From positions 7,998,001 through 8,062,000 of the forward strand of contig NC_046677.1 of the NCBI RefSeq assembly GCF_003369915.1: DNA of 64,000 nucleotides, read 5' to 3'. Below the pieces are notes generated by a model that had not been told where the DNA came from, did no database searches, and saw only the letters and a program-made list of their open reading frames with translations. This DNA comes from Drosophila miranda (lineage: Eukaryota; Arthropoda; Insecta; Diptera; Drosophilidae). Positions within the stretch are counted from its first letter, which is position 1, and each line of letters opens with the position of its first letter. Below, piece by piece: positions 48,101 to 59,100 of this stretch. The position numbers were made by a program, and so were the translations under genes.

Positions 48101-48252
48101 CACTCGCCCTCACAAAGCAATTAAATGCAAGCCTTTTGCTTACCACAGGAAATATCCATTGTCTCGTCCGGCATATTATCTTCCCCCTCCAGCTTGATCG
48201 TGGTGTCATCAATGTCGATTTCCTCTTTAATTATGCTCAAATCCACATGCAT
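45187..48252 (-). CDS. C2H2 zinc-finger protein (CG10431-like locus)
   Basis: Minus-strand exons: 48252-48144, 47988-47867, 47776-47552, 47486-46958, 46892-46104, 46032-45614, 45552-45187. All joins keep frame and give 852 residues. The start MHVDLSIIKEEIDIDD lies 60 nt inside an Ohler motif 1 promoter. The first finger block (exons 3-4) has atypical fingers (CHICHLQL..., CRHGCGAWCGT..., CCRICDLRV..., CAICRLPF...). A long linker contains VKVKDEPLD and IKDEPLD, psi-K-x-E SUMO-type sites. One finger in exon 5 (CPICTRSYEQG...HLVQEH) is followed by four C-terminal fingers (CPTCLKIF, CQYCGKLF, CEICGLDF, CYGCDKYF) with TGEMPYK/TGEKPFQ linkers. A nuclear DNA-binding regulator. Divergent placement beside NF-YB recalls the CG10431/CG10447 neighbourhood of D. 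melanogaster, from memory. Its finger style also resembles the C2H2 ORF at 62-63.6 kb. Confidence 0.85.
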
Positions 48253-48280
48253 TTCCCGTTCTTTTTGCTTTTGAGGATGC

Positions 48281-48405
48281 AACACGCCAAAAAATATACC
48301 GCTGCGATCATCAGTGTGACCACGGACTTCTCGATCAAATATACGGTCTGACCCTCAGAAATATACCGAAATTATGTCACAAATTTCAAAATATACCGTA
48401 AATAT
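48281..48405 (-). promoter_or_regulatory. Ohler motif 1 and motif 6 core promoter
   Basis: On the minus strand, TGGTCACACTG at 48322-48312 is a perfect Ohler motif 1. GGTATATTTTTT-type motif 6 words occur at about 48300-48290, 48365-48355 and 48400-48390. The motif 1 site is 60 nt upstream of the ATG at 48252. This motif pair marks constitutive, dispersed-start fly promoters. Confidence 0.7.
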
Positions 48406-48763
48406 CCTGACGAATTCTTTGTAAGTTCCATCATATTCCTCGTTTTTTATATTCGGCCTAGGATTACTAGCTAGCTAAGACCCTCAGCCCTAAGCGCATA
48501 ATTTTATCCGATTGATGAATCAATTTTCTACAAGATATGCTAATTTTAAGTGCTCCTTGTTATTGTATTGTGTCGAAAATTAAAAAAGACTTGCGTATGG
48601 TTATTAATTATGGTCAAATCAAGGCGTAAAATTTGCAGTTCTTTTTGTTTGAGTGATCTACAACACGCCAAAAAAATATACCTCAGCGATCATTCCGTAC
48701 TATCGAGTACATGTCTATCGGACAGTTGCGATTCGAACTGAAAAAGAACCATCAAGTGAACCA

Positions 48764-48789
48764 ATCGATAGTTCCAGCACATCTCTAGC
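48764..48789 (+). promoter_or_regulatory. DRE and Ohler motif 7 promoter of NF-YB
   Basis: ATCGATAG at 48764-48771 is a DRE core, and CATCTCTAGC at 48780-48789 is a full motif 7. They lie 54-79 bp upstream of the ATG at 48843. This is the usual DREF-driven housekeeping arrangement. Confidence 0.7.
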
Positions 48790-48842
48790 TCGTTTAGGTA
48801 AATAGGAAAACAAATCGAAGTTTTTAAACGAAAAATTAGAAA

Positions 48843-49441
48843 ATGAGCAATAGCGAGGACTCCCAGCAATATATAACTGACATGATGGTCAAGGAAGAGG
48901 ACGAGGCATCGGGTGGTAAGCGAGAGTCTGTTTTTGCATGCTTTTGTCTTGTAGTTTGTACAAAATCGCTTTTCTTTCCACAGACGAATCGGACAAACAG
49001 GATAATGGAATTATGCTGCGGGAACAGGACCGCTTCCTGCCCATCTGCAATATTATCAAAATCATGAAGGTACCCGTGCCGCAGAATGGTAAAATCGCGA
49101 AAGACGCACGGGAGTGCATCCAAGAGTGCGTCTCCGAGTTCATATCCTTCATCAGCAGCGAGGCCATCGAGCGTAGTGTAGCGGAGAATCGCAAGACGGT
49201 CAATGGGGATGATTTGATAGCGGCCTTTGGCAATCTGGGCTTCGACAACTATGTGGAACCGTTGCAAATATACTTAAACAAGTACCGCGAGGTAAGCGGG
49301 GTCCATAATTTCTGTTTCTCCACTTCTTTATTGATGTTTTCTCTGTTGCAGTCAAATAAAGCGGATCGGAATCTGTTTATGGACACGAACTTTGCCCAGA
49401 ACGAGGATGGTTCCACGACAAACGAGGGTGCAAAGCCGTAG
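48843..49441 (+). CDS. Nf-YB: Nuclear transcription factor Y subunit beta
   Basis: Three exons, 48843-48915, 48984-49291, 49352-49441, give 156 residues; introns are 68 and 60 bp. The acidic N-terminus (MSNSEDSQQYITDMMVKEED) leads into the histone-fold core at residues about 34-127: LREQDRFLPICNIIKIMK, KIAKDARECIQECVSEFISF, SEAIERSVAENRKTVNGDDL and AAFGNLGFDNYVEPLQIYL. These are the family's invariant blocks, including the CxxECxSEFISF helix that pairs with NF-YC and contacts NF-YA and CCAAT DNA. The short tail is Asn/Asp-rich. NF-YB acts in the nucleus as part of the NF-Y trimer on CCAAT promoters. The divergent promoter is shared with the C2H2 gene on the minus strand. The protein is complete, with nothing unusual. 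Confidence 0.96.
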
Positions 49442-50140
49442 CTTTTACAGTACTTTTTGTAACTATAGGTAGTTTTTTTTTATCCACAACAGGGTGTCAC
49501 GGGGGGATACACATACACATAGGATTGATTCAATTATTCGGTTGCCACTTTTTGGATGCAATCACTCCCTTACGCCTCCCCATTCCCCTTCCGCGGAGCG
49601 CAGATCATAGTCACAAGTCAAGTTTTACTTTACTACATAGCTTAAAAGTTTCATTTTTTGTCCACGATATATATGTATATATATATATATATGTATTTAG
49701 AAAAACACCAAATATTTGTGTTGGGGTCGACTACAGGTTTACACACACATACATACATACGATACATATATGCTCAAAGGTATTACATAGTAGTTTATAT
49801 ATCTGTATATGGAAATGACAACTCAATTTTTCACAGAATAAAATGTGTGTGGTATATGTATTAAAATTAATAACGAATAACTTAAGGAACATGTTTTGTG
49901 TTGTGTGTTGTTTGTTTTTATGGCATTTTGCTTTCCATCTGCCATTTCCATCCCGCTTTCACGAGATATATGTATAACGCATTGAAATACTAAATGATAA
50001 TAAATCCACGATTGAAAACTAGACAATGTGTGATGTGTGTGGTGGCCACTGGGTGTACACAAAATGTACGAGTAATGTCTATCAAATGTTACATCTAAAC
50101 ACTAGTTGAAACTGATTTCATGTTCTGTTTCGTTTCGTTT
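49442..50140. other. Convergent 3' region of NF-YB and the THAP gene
   Basis: A/T-rich untranslated DNA with TATA microsatellite (49668-49692) and TACA repeats. AATAAA at about 49838 is a likely NF-YB poly-A signal. The minus-strand THAP transcript ends in the same interval. No further gene is seen. Confidence 0.6.
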
Positions 50141-53100
50141 CTACACCAATGACAGGACCTGATTGTCCATGGGCTCATCCTTCACGCGTACACTGTAGGC
50201 AGGATTTATGGCACAATCGTTAAGGAATATATTTGTATCATTGTGATTCAAATGCAGTGTGGGCGCCGCCTCTGGCTTAAGGAAACCCGCCTCTGCAAAG
50301 CAATATGGCTCAAAGTGTTTACAGCAAATGTGCTTGGATATGTCCCACTTGGGTATCGTTTCGATCTTCAGATTGTAGCACCATTTGGCGCGCTGATTCC
50401 GGTTAGCGGGAAAATTAAGCATCGGCAGCAGGGGTGCTTTGTCCGCGCCACAAACAATGCACTGTACGGCCTCGTGGACGGGTAGATGGGCGGAGCAGAT
50501 GTGCTTGCCGCGATACCTTTGCATATCCGTGACCCTTAATGCCTGGCACCACTTCCTCAGGAGTTTGGGATCTGCAAAAACATTAAATAAAGATCGGGGG
50601 ACCATCAGGATTTGCTATATTTACTTACTGCTGGGAAACTTGTGCAGCTTCAAATCCGCCACATCATAGGTACAATCTGCCATACAGCATTTGGGACCAG
50701 CTGTCGGTGGAGCCATCACTGGCTTTACATCGCCCGTGGGTCCCAGATGCCTGGTGGGAATGGCATTGCGCATCAGACGACGCACTCCGATCAGCTCCGG
50801 CTCAAAGTGGCGGCTGCAGATGAGTCTCGTGTTGCGCTGCGACTCCTTGAACTTCATGCCCGTGGCCATCTCCCAGTTGCGGATGGAGTTGACTTTATTG
50901 GGCAGTCGAAACAGCTTGATGCCCTCGCCGCGAGGACTGCGACAGTAGGGAAGACAGCATTGTTTCACCTTCCATGGTGGCGCCTGGCCGGGAGGCCAGA
51001 CTGCATCCAGCCGCGAGCGACGACGCTTCTTGGCGATGGGCTCCTGGTCGTCTGTCTCCTCATCCTCGTCCTCCAGCAGGCCATCCTCATCATTCCCATC
51101 GCTCTCCCCTTCTGCCTCCGGCTCCGCCTCCGCCTCATCGCTATCGATGCCATTGATCTCTCCTCCCTGTCCACTGGCAAACATCTGGCATTGCTCGTTC
51201 GTATAGATGTCCTCGGGCACATTGTCCCCCAGCTCTAGCGTGGGAACTGCCCAGGGACGCAGCTTCCGCAGCCGTATGCAATGCGGTTCAAAGTGCACGC
51301 TGCAGACCATAAACTTCCAGGGGCGCTTCTCATCGTAGCGTATGCGCAGATTGTGCATCCATCGCTGTTGGTGCTCCTCCGATCGGGGGAACTTGTAGAT
51401 GTGGACGCCGTGCTTCGATCTCTGGCGCTGGCAATGCATCAGCGAGCACTTGTCGTAGCCAGATCTCACCGGATTGAACGCCACCCTACCCTTCGATGGC
51501 AAACGGAGTTCCGTTTTCCAGCCGCCATTGGGGACTCCAAGATTTATCTTTGGCTTCTGTTGCTGTTCTTCCTGATCTTCGTATAGCTGCATCTCTGGCT
51601 CCAGGCAGAGCATGTCATCCTCCTCCTCCATTCCATCTTCCAGCTCCTCAGTCTTGAACTTCTTCTTCCCCATGGCCTGCATGGTGGGATATCTATCTCC
51701 AGTGGTGCTTCTCTGAGCCTCTGATTTCCTCTCCATCTTCTCCATTTTTTCAATCTTTATGTTTATGGCCTCAAAGTCGCTGTCAAAGAGTTCGCCGGGT
51801 GCCCGTGGACCCAGCTTCAGGGTGGGCACACTGCCATGCAACAGCCGCATATTGACCATACACACGGGATGGAAGTGGGCGCTGCAGATGCGATAGCGCC
51901 AGCGGTACTCCGGATCGAATGGCACCTGTGTGTTGTGCTGCCATTTGGTGCAGATCCACGACGAGTGCGGGAACTTGTGTAGCGTCATATTCTCGCTGGT
52001 CAGATGGTTCGGACATCCCTCGATCTGGCAGAATTTGCTCGACTTACGCGGCGGCGACGGACTTGGAACGCATATCTGCACAACCTTTCCAATGGATCGC
52101 TCCAATGTATGGCCATTCTGGGCTGGCGCATCGTCCAATTGCAGCTGCGCAAACTCATTCTGATGGATGGCCTCTGGAACACGCGGCCCCAGCAGCAGAG
52201 TGGGCATCGATCCCCTCCTAAGCCTCGAACCATTGAGGCACTGCCTGTCGAAGTGATGGCTGCAGACGCGTATCCGCCATTTATCCTCTATCTCCACCTG
52301 AATGTTGTACAGCCACTTCCCGGCCGCCTCCGTGGAGCTGGGTAGCTTGTGCAGCTTCAGATTCCCGTCAAGGTCCTCGAGCGACACGCGACATCCCTCG
52401 ACACTACACTTGTGGGCACTGTACTGATGGCGGAAACGTTTGTTCGGAGCATACGTGTTGGTAGAGGTATCCGCAGAGTATTCCTTCTTCTCGTAGCTAT
52501 CCAGCTTCTCGATATGGCCCACCTCTAAGAGCACCTCCAGGGCGGGCATTTCCATTGGCTCTTGTGTTGGAAAGTCTTGAGAGAGTTCTTGAGAGTCCAG
52601 TGTGCTCTCATTTATCAGCAATTCCGACTCCGTTTGTGACTCGTCGTCGTGGGGTTCCATCTTCACATAGGGTTCCATTAGTAGTCCATCTGCCTGGTCT
52701 TCCGTCTTCGGCGTCTGCTCTTCAACTTTCATTCTCTGTTTCATTTCCTGCCACTCCTCCTTGGTGGGATTCTGATGGAGCACCTGCCCGGGCTGCACCT
52801 CTGGCAGATGGAGCGTTGGCACGCTCCAGGGATAGCATTTTTTGCCCTCGAACAGGCAGTGGGCCTCAAAGTGTTTGCTGCACAGCTTCGTCATGTAAAT
52901 TTCGTGCTCGTTCAGCTTCAGCTTGGCATTCTCCACCCACATCCGAAGGATCTCCCTCCGCCGGGGTATGCCGTGCATCGGACCCCCATCCCGCGGCTGC
53001 AAATGACGACAGCCCTGTACCGCACACAAGAAGCGCCGCAGATACGCCAACTGACGGGCGTGCTCATAGTTCTTGTCCAGCAGTAGATTCGGTCCGTGTT

Positions 53101-56100
53101 CTGGGAAGCTCTGTTCGCTGTGCTCGTACAGCATGATGTAGTGTAGGGCACAGAGCTTTAGCACTGAGGAGCCATCCTCACCGCTGGCAGGGATAGCCAT
53201 GTGCTGCTGCCAGGACTCACGCAGTGGCCCATCGCTGGGCAGATCGTAGGTCATGCGATTCGTGTTGGCCTTGTGACACTCCTCGTAGCAATCGGGATAG
53301 CAACAATCGGTGAATCTCTTGTGAACCTTCTTCCACAGCGACCCCTTGTCGGAGCGATAAATGTCTGGATGCGAGTGTCCCAGCTCTAGGGTGGGCATAG
53401 CTCCCCTGCGCACGTTCTGGCCATCGTGGCAGCTCTCCTCAAAGTGCATGTGACACACTCTCAGCGTCCCGATGCGCTGCTCCTTGGGCACTTCGAGGCG
53501 GAAGTTGTGCAGCCACTTTTCATACAGGACTCGCCACTTGGGAAATTTGCTAAACTGCAGATCCTCCTCCTTCCGATTGGTGCGTCCACAGCCGGGCACA
53601 CAGCACTCGCACTCCTCAGGGCAGTCCTGGAAGGTCTGGGGATTGGGCAGTAGTTCAAGCGGCTCGCTGTGTCCCAGGTGGAGGGTTGGCACTGAGCCGG
53701 CGTGCAGCAATTTGTGTTCATTCACGCAATGCGCCTCGAAATGTCGATCGCAGATGTAGTGCTCGCCCATCAGCTCTATCGGATGCATCCACAGATTGTG
53801 GGCCCACACATCCCGTACACGATTCTTTTTTGGCACCTTGAACAGCAGTCCTTTTTCAGAGTTATCCGTAGAGCAACCCCTTACCAGACAACGGAGCAGC
53901 AGGCCCTCTGTTTTCACGTTCCCTGCGAGTGTGGCCACGGGTACGGCGTCCTCGCGCAGGTCTCCCGTCTCCGGATCAAAACAGTCGGCTGCAAAGTGGG
54001 ACTGGCAAACCAGGAAGCCATGACTGCTGGCCTGCATGGAGCGATGCTTGAGATTCGTGGCCCACCTCCGCGCCATGGCAATGTCGCTGGGATACTTGTA
54101 GAAGCGCACACCATCTCCTTTCGGCTGAAAGCAGCTCAACACGGCGCAGTAGTTGGCCCGAATGAACTCCATTGCCTGCTCCGTCTCCTGGCTGTTGGCT
54201 ATGTTCCCATTGTGTCTGGCATTTGGTATGACATGCCCATCGTGACCCAGCCTCAGTGTGGGCACGGCCCAGCTCCTGAGCTGCGTTTGGTTAATGGCGT
54301 CCGCCTCGAAGTGAAGCTGGCACACAAACAGGTTCTGGATGTCCACGAGTCCCGGTTTTTGCTGGGTATTAACCAGCCACTTGAGCAGTGCGGGTTCGGC
54401 TGTGGGAAAGCGGTACAGCCGCTGGGATCTGGCGTACTCTCCGCATTCGGAGACGCAGCAGATTCTGTTTTTCAGGCGGGGACTGGAGCTGGCGCTCAGG
54501 CAGGGACTGCTCTGAGAAGAGGTGCCCCAAGTGCCTCGAGGTCGCAGGACAGGACCCTGTTCCGTCTTTATGTGCAGGGGGATGGAGAGACTCAGGCTGG
54601 AGATGCTGCCACAGTGCGATTTCTCCTGCTTCACGGGATTCTCAAGGATCTCCTGTGTAGTATAAATAAATAACATATAGCCATATAACATACAGTCCAT
54701 CCATCACCCCCTCCTGTGTATTAGAGTAGGAGAAGCCCATTGTCATTTAAAGTTCATTTAGGATCACATTAGAATAAGATTACGTACTCGTACTCTTCCT
54801 GCCTGAATCCACAGTATTGTATGCGTAAAATCGCAGCTATAATCATGCCTCTTGAATGCTTTCGATCTTTACGATTCCTGCCTTTAGTCACCCTTCGGAT
54901 CTCCCCGAATCACTAAAAATACGGCGGATTGAAGTCTTTGAAATGACTCGGAACATAATACGGACTTTGTGTGCCTTCGGCTACGCACATTCTTCTTCTT
55001 GCTCATTCTATCTACTAGAAAATCAAATAAAGAGTGACCGAGAGCGAAAAACCGATATTTTCGGATTTGACACAATAAAAACGAGGGGGAATCCGATATA
55101 TAGTCAGTATGGCTCTCTTCCGCCAGACGGCGCTAACTTTGAACGACAAGGGGTGTGTGCGAGAGAGACAGAAAAATCTGTAGGGCTCTGCGTAGCCAGA
55201 TCAAATAGATTTGTTCCATTTGGTTATAATAAAAATCCCGGGGGCGCAAGGGGGTGGGGCGAAATTTTGAAATACACTTGTGCAGGAACGATATCACAGG
55301 AGTGTGGATACCAAACTTGATTGCTCTAGCTCTTATAGTCTCTGAGATCTAAGCGCTCATTTAAGTGACAGGCAAAGCCGAACATGAAACGTGTGTGTTG
55401 GAGAGAGACAGAGCGGGAGAGAATGAAATTCGTTCGTCTTCGTTCTGGGTATAATAATTATACGATCTGGTTCAGATTCTGCAGTTTAGAAGACACGGAC
55501 ATTCTCTGAAATTCTGTGTTTTTGATTTTCTTCTGACTTCAAAAATGTGGATGCCATAGATTTTCGTGATTTGTTGTTGTCACAGAAGTTTTCTAGCTCT
55601 TATAATCTCCGACCACTAGGCGCTCATAGGGACGTACAGACAGACAGACGGTCAGATAGACAAGGCTCTATCGACTCGGCTACTGATGCTGATCAATAAA
55701 ATATATACTTTATGGGGTCAGAATCGCTTCCTTCTGGACGTTACAAACAACCCTTTTCATCACAAACCTAATATACCTCTATTCATTTGAGTAGCGGGTA
55801 TACAAATTAAGATACCTGCTTCGTTCAGTCCGTTTTTGGCAAGCGATTCAATTTAATGAGAAGCTGAGACGCTGATTCTAACTGAGTGAACGACGCGAAT
55901 ACGGAATAACACCCACCCACCGCATCGATTCAGTTACCTGTAATAGTGTGCCCCAGCCCCAGTTATAAATACGGCCAAATAAAGATCACCCAAGAGCCAC
56001 TTTTCGCCTTTAACATACCTGCTTCAGGGGCATCTCTGGGATCTCCTGCTTGACGGTATTTTGGTAGATCTCCCCGTCGTGATTTAGCTGGAGCGTAGGT

Positions 56101-59100
56101 ATGGCCCAGGTCTGCGGGCGCACGCCATTCAAGCAGAACGCCTCAAAGTGCAATAGACAAATGCGGTAGCTAAAATGCAAGGAGCGATCGTAGGTGATCC
56201 TGGTGTTGTGCAGCCACTTGGCAAGCAGTTCCGCGTCCCGTGGCAGCTTTGCCAAATGCGTGTCCTGCTTGTACTTGGAGCCACATCCCTGCACCGAGCA
56301 CTGAAACTTCAACGAGATGGAGGCCTGATCGTAGATACCCTGCAGTCGCTCGAGCACCGTTTCGGGTACATCTCCTGGCAGATCCACCTCCTCGTACAGC
56401 TGAAGAAAGTGCAGGCCACACAGACGCCCCTGGCTGTCCGGCGGCAGCCGCACATACGACAGCCAGGCCGCTCGAACGGCCTCATTGTCGGGCAGATCGT
56501 AGCAGATCTTTCGATTGGGCGGACACGAGGGCCACAGGCATCCCGGCAGCGTGCTCTCCCTGTTCTTAAAGATATTCGGACTGGAGTGCCCAAGCTTGAG
56601 GGTCGGAACTGCCATCTTCACTGGGGCTCCGTTCTCGATTTGATGCGGCTCAAAGTGCTCCATGCACAGGCGAAAGTCACGAAGATCCGAGTCGGGATTG
56701 ACAGATGGTAGCTTCAGGTTATGCTGCCATTTTTTCAGCATCCTTTGTTCCTGGGGCAGCGGCTGAAAGTGCCCGCCCGGGCCGTAGCCCTCCACATTGC
56801 CACAACTGGAGAGGCAGCATATCTTTGGCTTAGTCTCCACCTCCATCTCCATCTGCATCTGCTCCTCCTTCTTGATCGCTGCTGGAGCTGGAGCTGGACT
56901 CTCCGACACTTTCCTCTTGCGGCAGTGTTTCAGGCTCCAAAGCCGAAAAACCGAATGCTGTGGCATTTCGTCGGGGAAGCTGCTCGTGGCTGCCGCCGCT
57001 GCTGCCTGACGCCTCTCTTGGCCGTTGCAGCTGTAGCGCAGTGGCACATCGTGACCCACATTGAGGGTGGGCACCGCATTCTGTTTGAGTTTTCGCGTGC
57101 CCAGAACCTCCGACTGGAAGTGTTCGATGCAGACGCGACCAATGCAGCTCGAGGGATCCATTTGGAGGTTGGCGCACCACTTGAGCAGCAGCTGCTGGTC
57201 CTTGGGAAAGCCAAATGTGCTCAGCAGATACATGGCAGAGCGTTCCTTGCGGCAGTGCTTAAGGCAGCAGATGGGATCCACGTTATTTGGACGCTTCTCT
57301 CGGCGAGGCACTACTGCGAGAGGCCTTTCCCATGGTTTCGGCACGCGAAGGACTGCTGCTGCTGCTATGTTGGGTGGTGTATCAGGCAAGAGAGTTTCTG
57401 CCTCCTCCTCTTCCTCCTCATCCTCCTCTCTGGCATCGTCTGCTTCCTCGTGGCTGTTGTCATCATCGCTGGGATGCTCTGCATACGTCTCCACCAGCTC
57501 CAACGGATCAAAATAGTTGCCTGGATCCTCGTCGTCATCCTCATCGCCCAGCTGCTCTGCTCCCTCGGGCGTGTCATCCTCGTGTTCATCCTTCTCCTCA
57601 TCATGGTTTTCCTGCTGCTCTTCTTCGGGGTTCTCCTCCTCCTCCTCATCATCCTCGCGCTCCTCTTCGTCCAGAACTTCCGTTTTGGGTGTCACCAGAG
57701 GCGACGCCGGCGGACTGCAAACCTCCTCCTCGGCCACTCCAGCCTTTATAGCCTCATTGTCGTACATCAAAGCCTCCTCATGGCCCAGTTTTAGCGTGGG
57801 TACTGCTCCCGTCTTCAGCTTCAGTTTTCCCCTCACCTGCGGCTCAAAGTGATCCGCACAGATCCTGCCACGACACTGATCCAGCGATAGTCCGAGATTA
57901 GCGCGCCACTTCTCGAGGAGATCCTCGCTCCGCGGATAACGATACGTGCGCAAGTCATTGTCAATGCTCCGCCGCTTGCGGCAGTGGCCCAGCGCACAGG
58001 TGGGCGTAAAGAAGCCGGGTATATTTTTGGGATTCTCGTATATAGGCTGTTCTTGGTGGCCCAACTGCTGTGTGGGCATGGCCCATCCCCTAAGATGCTT
58101 TCCATCGATGCAGCGCCTGTTGAAGTGTGCGCTGCAGACGCGCGTGGTTTTGTCCACTTCGTCGGGCTCCAGGCGCAGATTGTGGCGCCACTTGAGGTGT
58201 TGTTGCTTGCCCGTGGGGAAGGGAAAGAGACGTGCCCCATGCTCCAAACGACTGCGCCCACACGTGTGCACACAGCACTTAATATCCCCCAGAGATTTCT
58301 TAATCTTTACCTGCAAGCAAAGGGAGTTTAAGCCAAAAGAATTACGAGATTCATTCCTAGTTTTAACCTGTGTAAAGTTGGTCCTTATGTCGGGCTTTAT
58401 GTCCTGCTCCTCCGTCTCTGGCAACTCTTGTTTGATGGTCACATTGTTCATCCCTCTTAGCAGCCGACGGGGACGCCCAAACAGATTGCTCTGCAGATCT
58501 TCCGGATTCACCTTGAACAGATCCTCCGTTTCCTCGTGGCCCAGCTCCAGAGTGGGTATGGAACCAATGTTCAGACGCGTCTTGCCAATGCACATGTCCT
58601 CGAAATGCGCATTGCAGATCTTGTATTTCTCGCGCTCCTTGAAGCACAGATGCTCCAGACGGAGGTTGTGGCGCCAGCGCTGAAACAGATCCGCATCCTT
58701 GGGGAAGCTGTTCATTTGCACCTCATCAAAGCGGCGAGTCTTCCCGCAGGTTGGGACAATGCACTTGAACACGGGATCCACGTAGCGTTCCTCCGGCTTG
58801 GGGTTGAGTATGAGCTCGATCTGGGAATCATCGTGGCCGAGCAGCATCGTGGGTATGGCCCACTTATACAGATGTTTGGGTCCAATGCAATCGGCATCGA
58901 AATGTTTGTTGCAGATCCGCACACCGATGCAGTCGACGGGATTCATCTTGAGGTTGTTGCACCACTTCCACAGCATGTCGTCGTCGTCCGTGGGGAAGCG
59001 GAAGAGCCGCACCTCGGGCTGTTCCTTCGACGATTCACAGCCCTCCACAGCGCAGTGCTCATCGGCAAAGGCCTGCGCTTCATTCGGGAAGATATCATCG

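Noticed and set aside
53702-54673. 323-codon plus-strand frame opposite the 4.0-kb THAP exon
   Set aside because: Same reason; it is antisense to units 17-19 and lacks any recognisable protein feature. Others at 50612-51238 and 56721-57794 are of the same kind.
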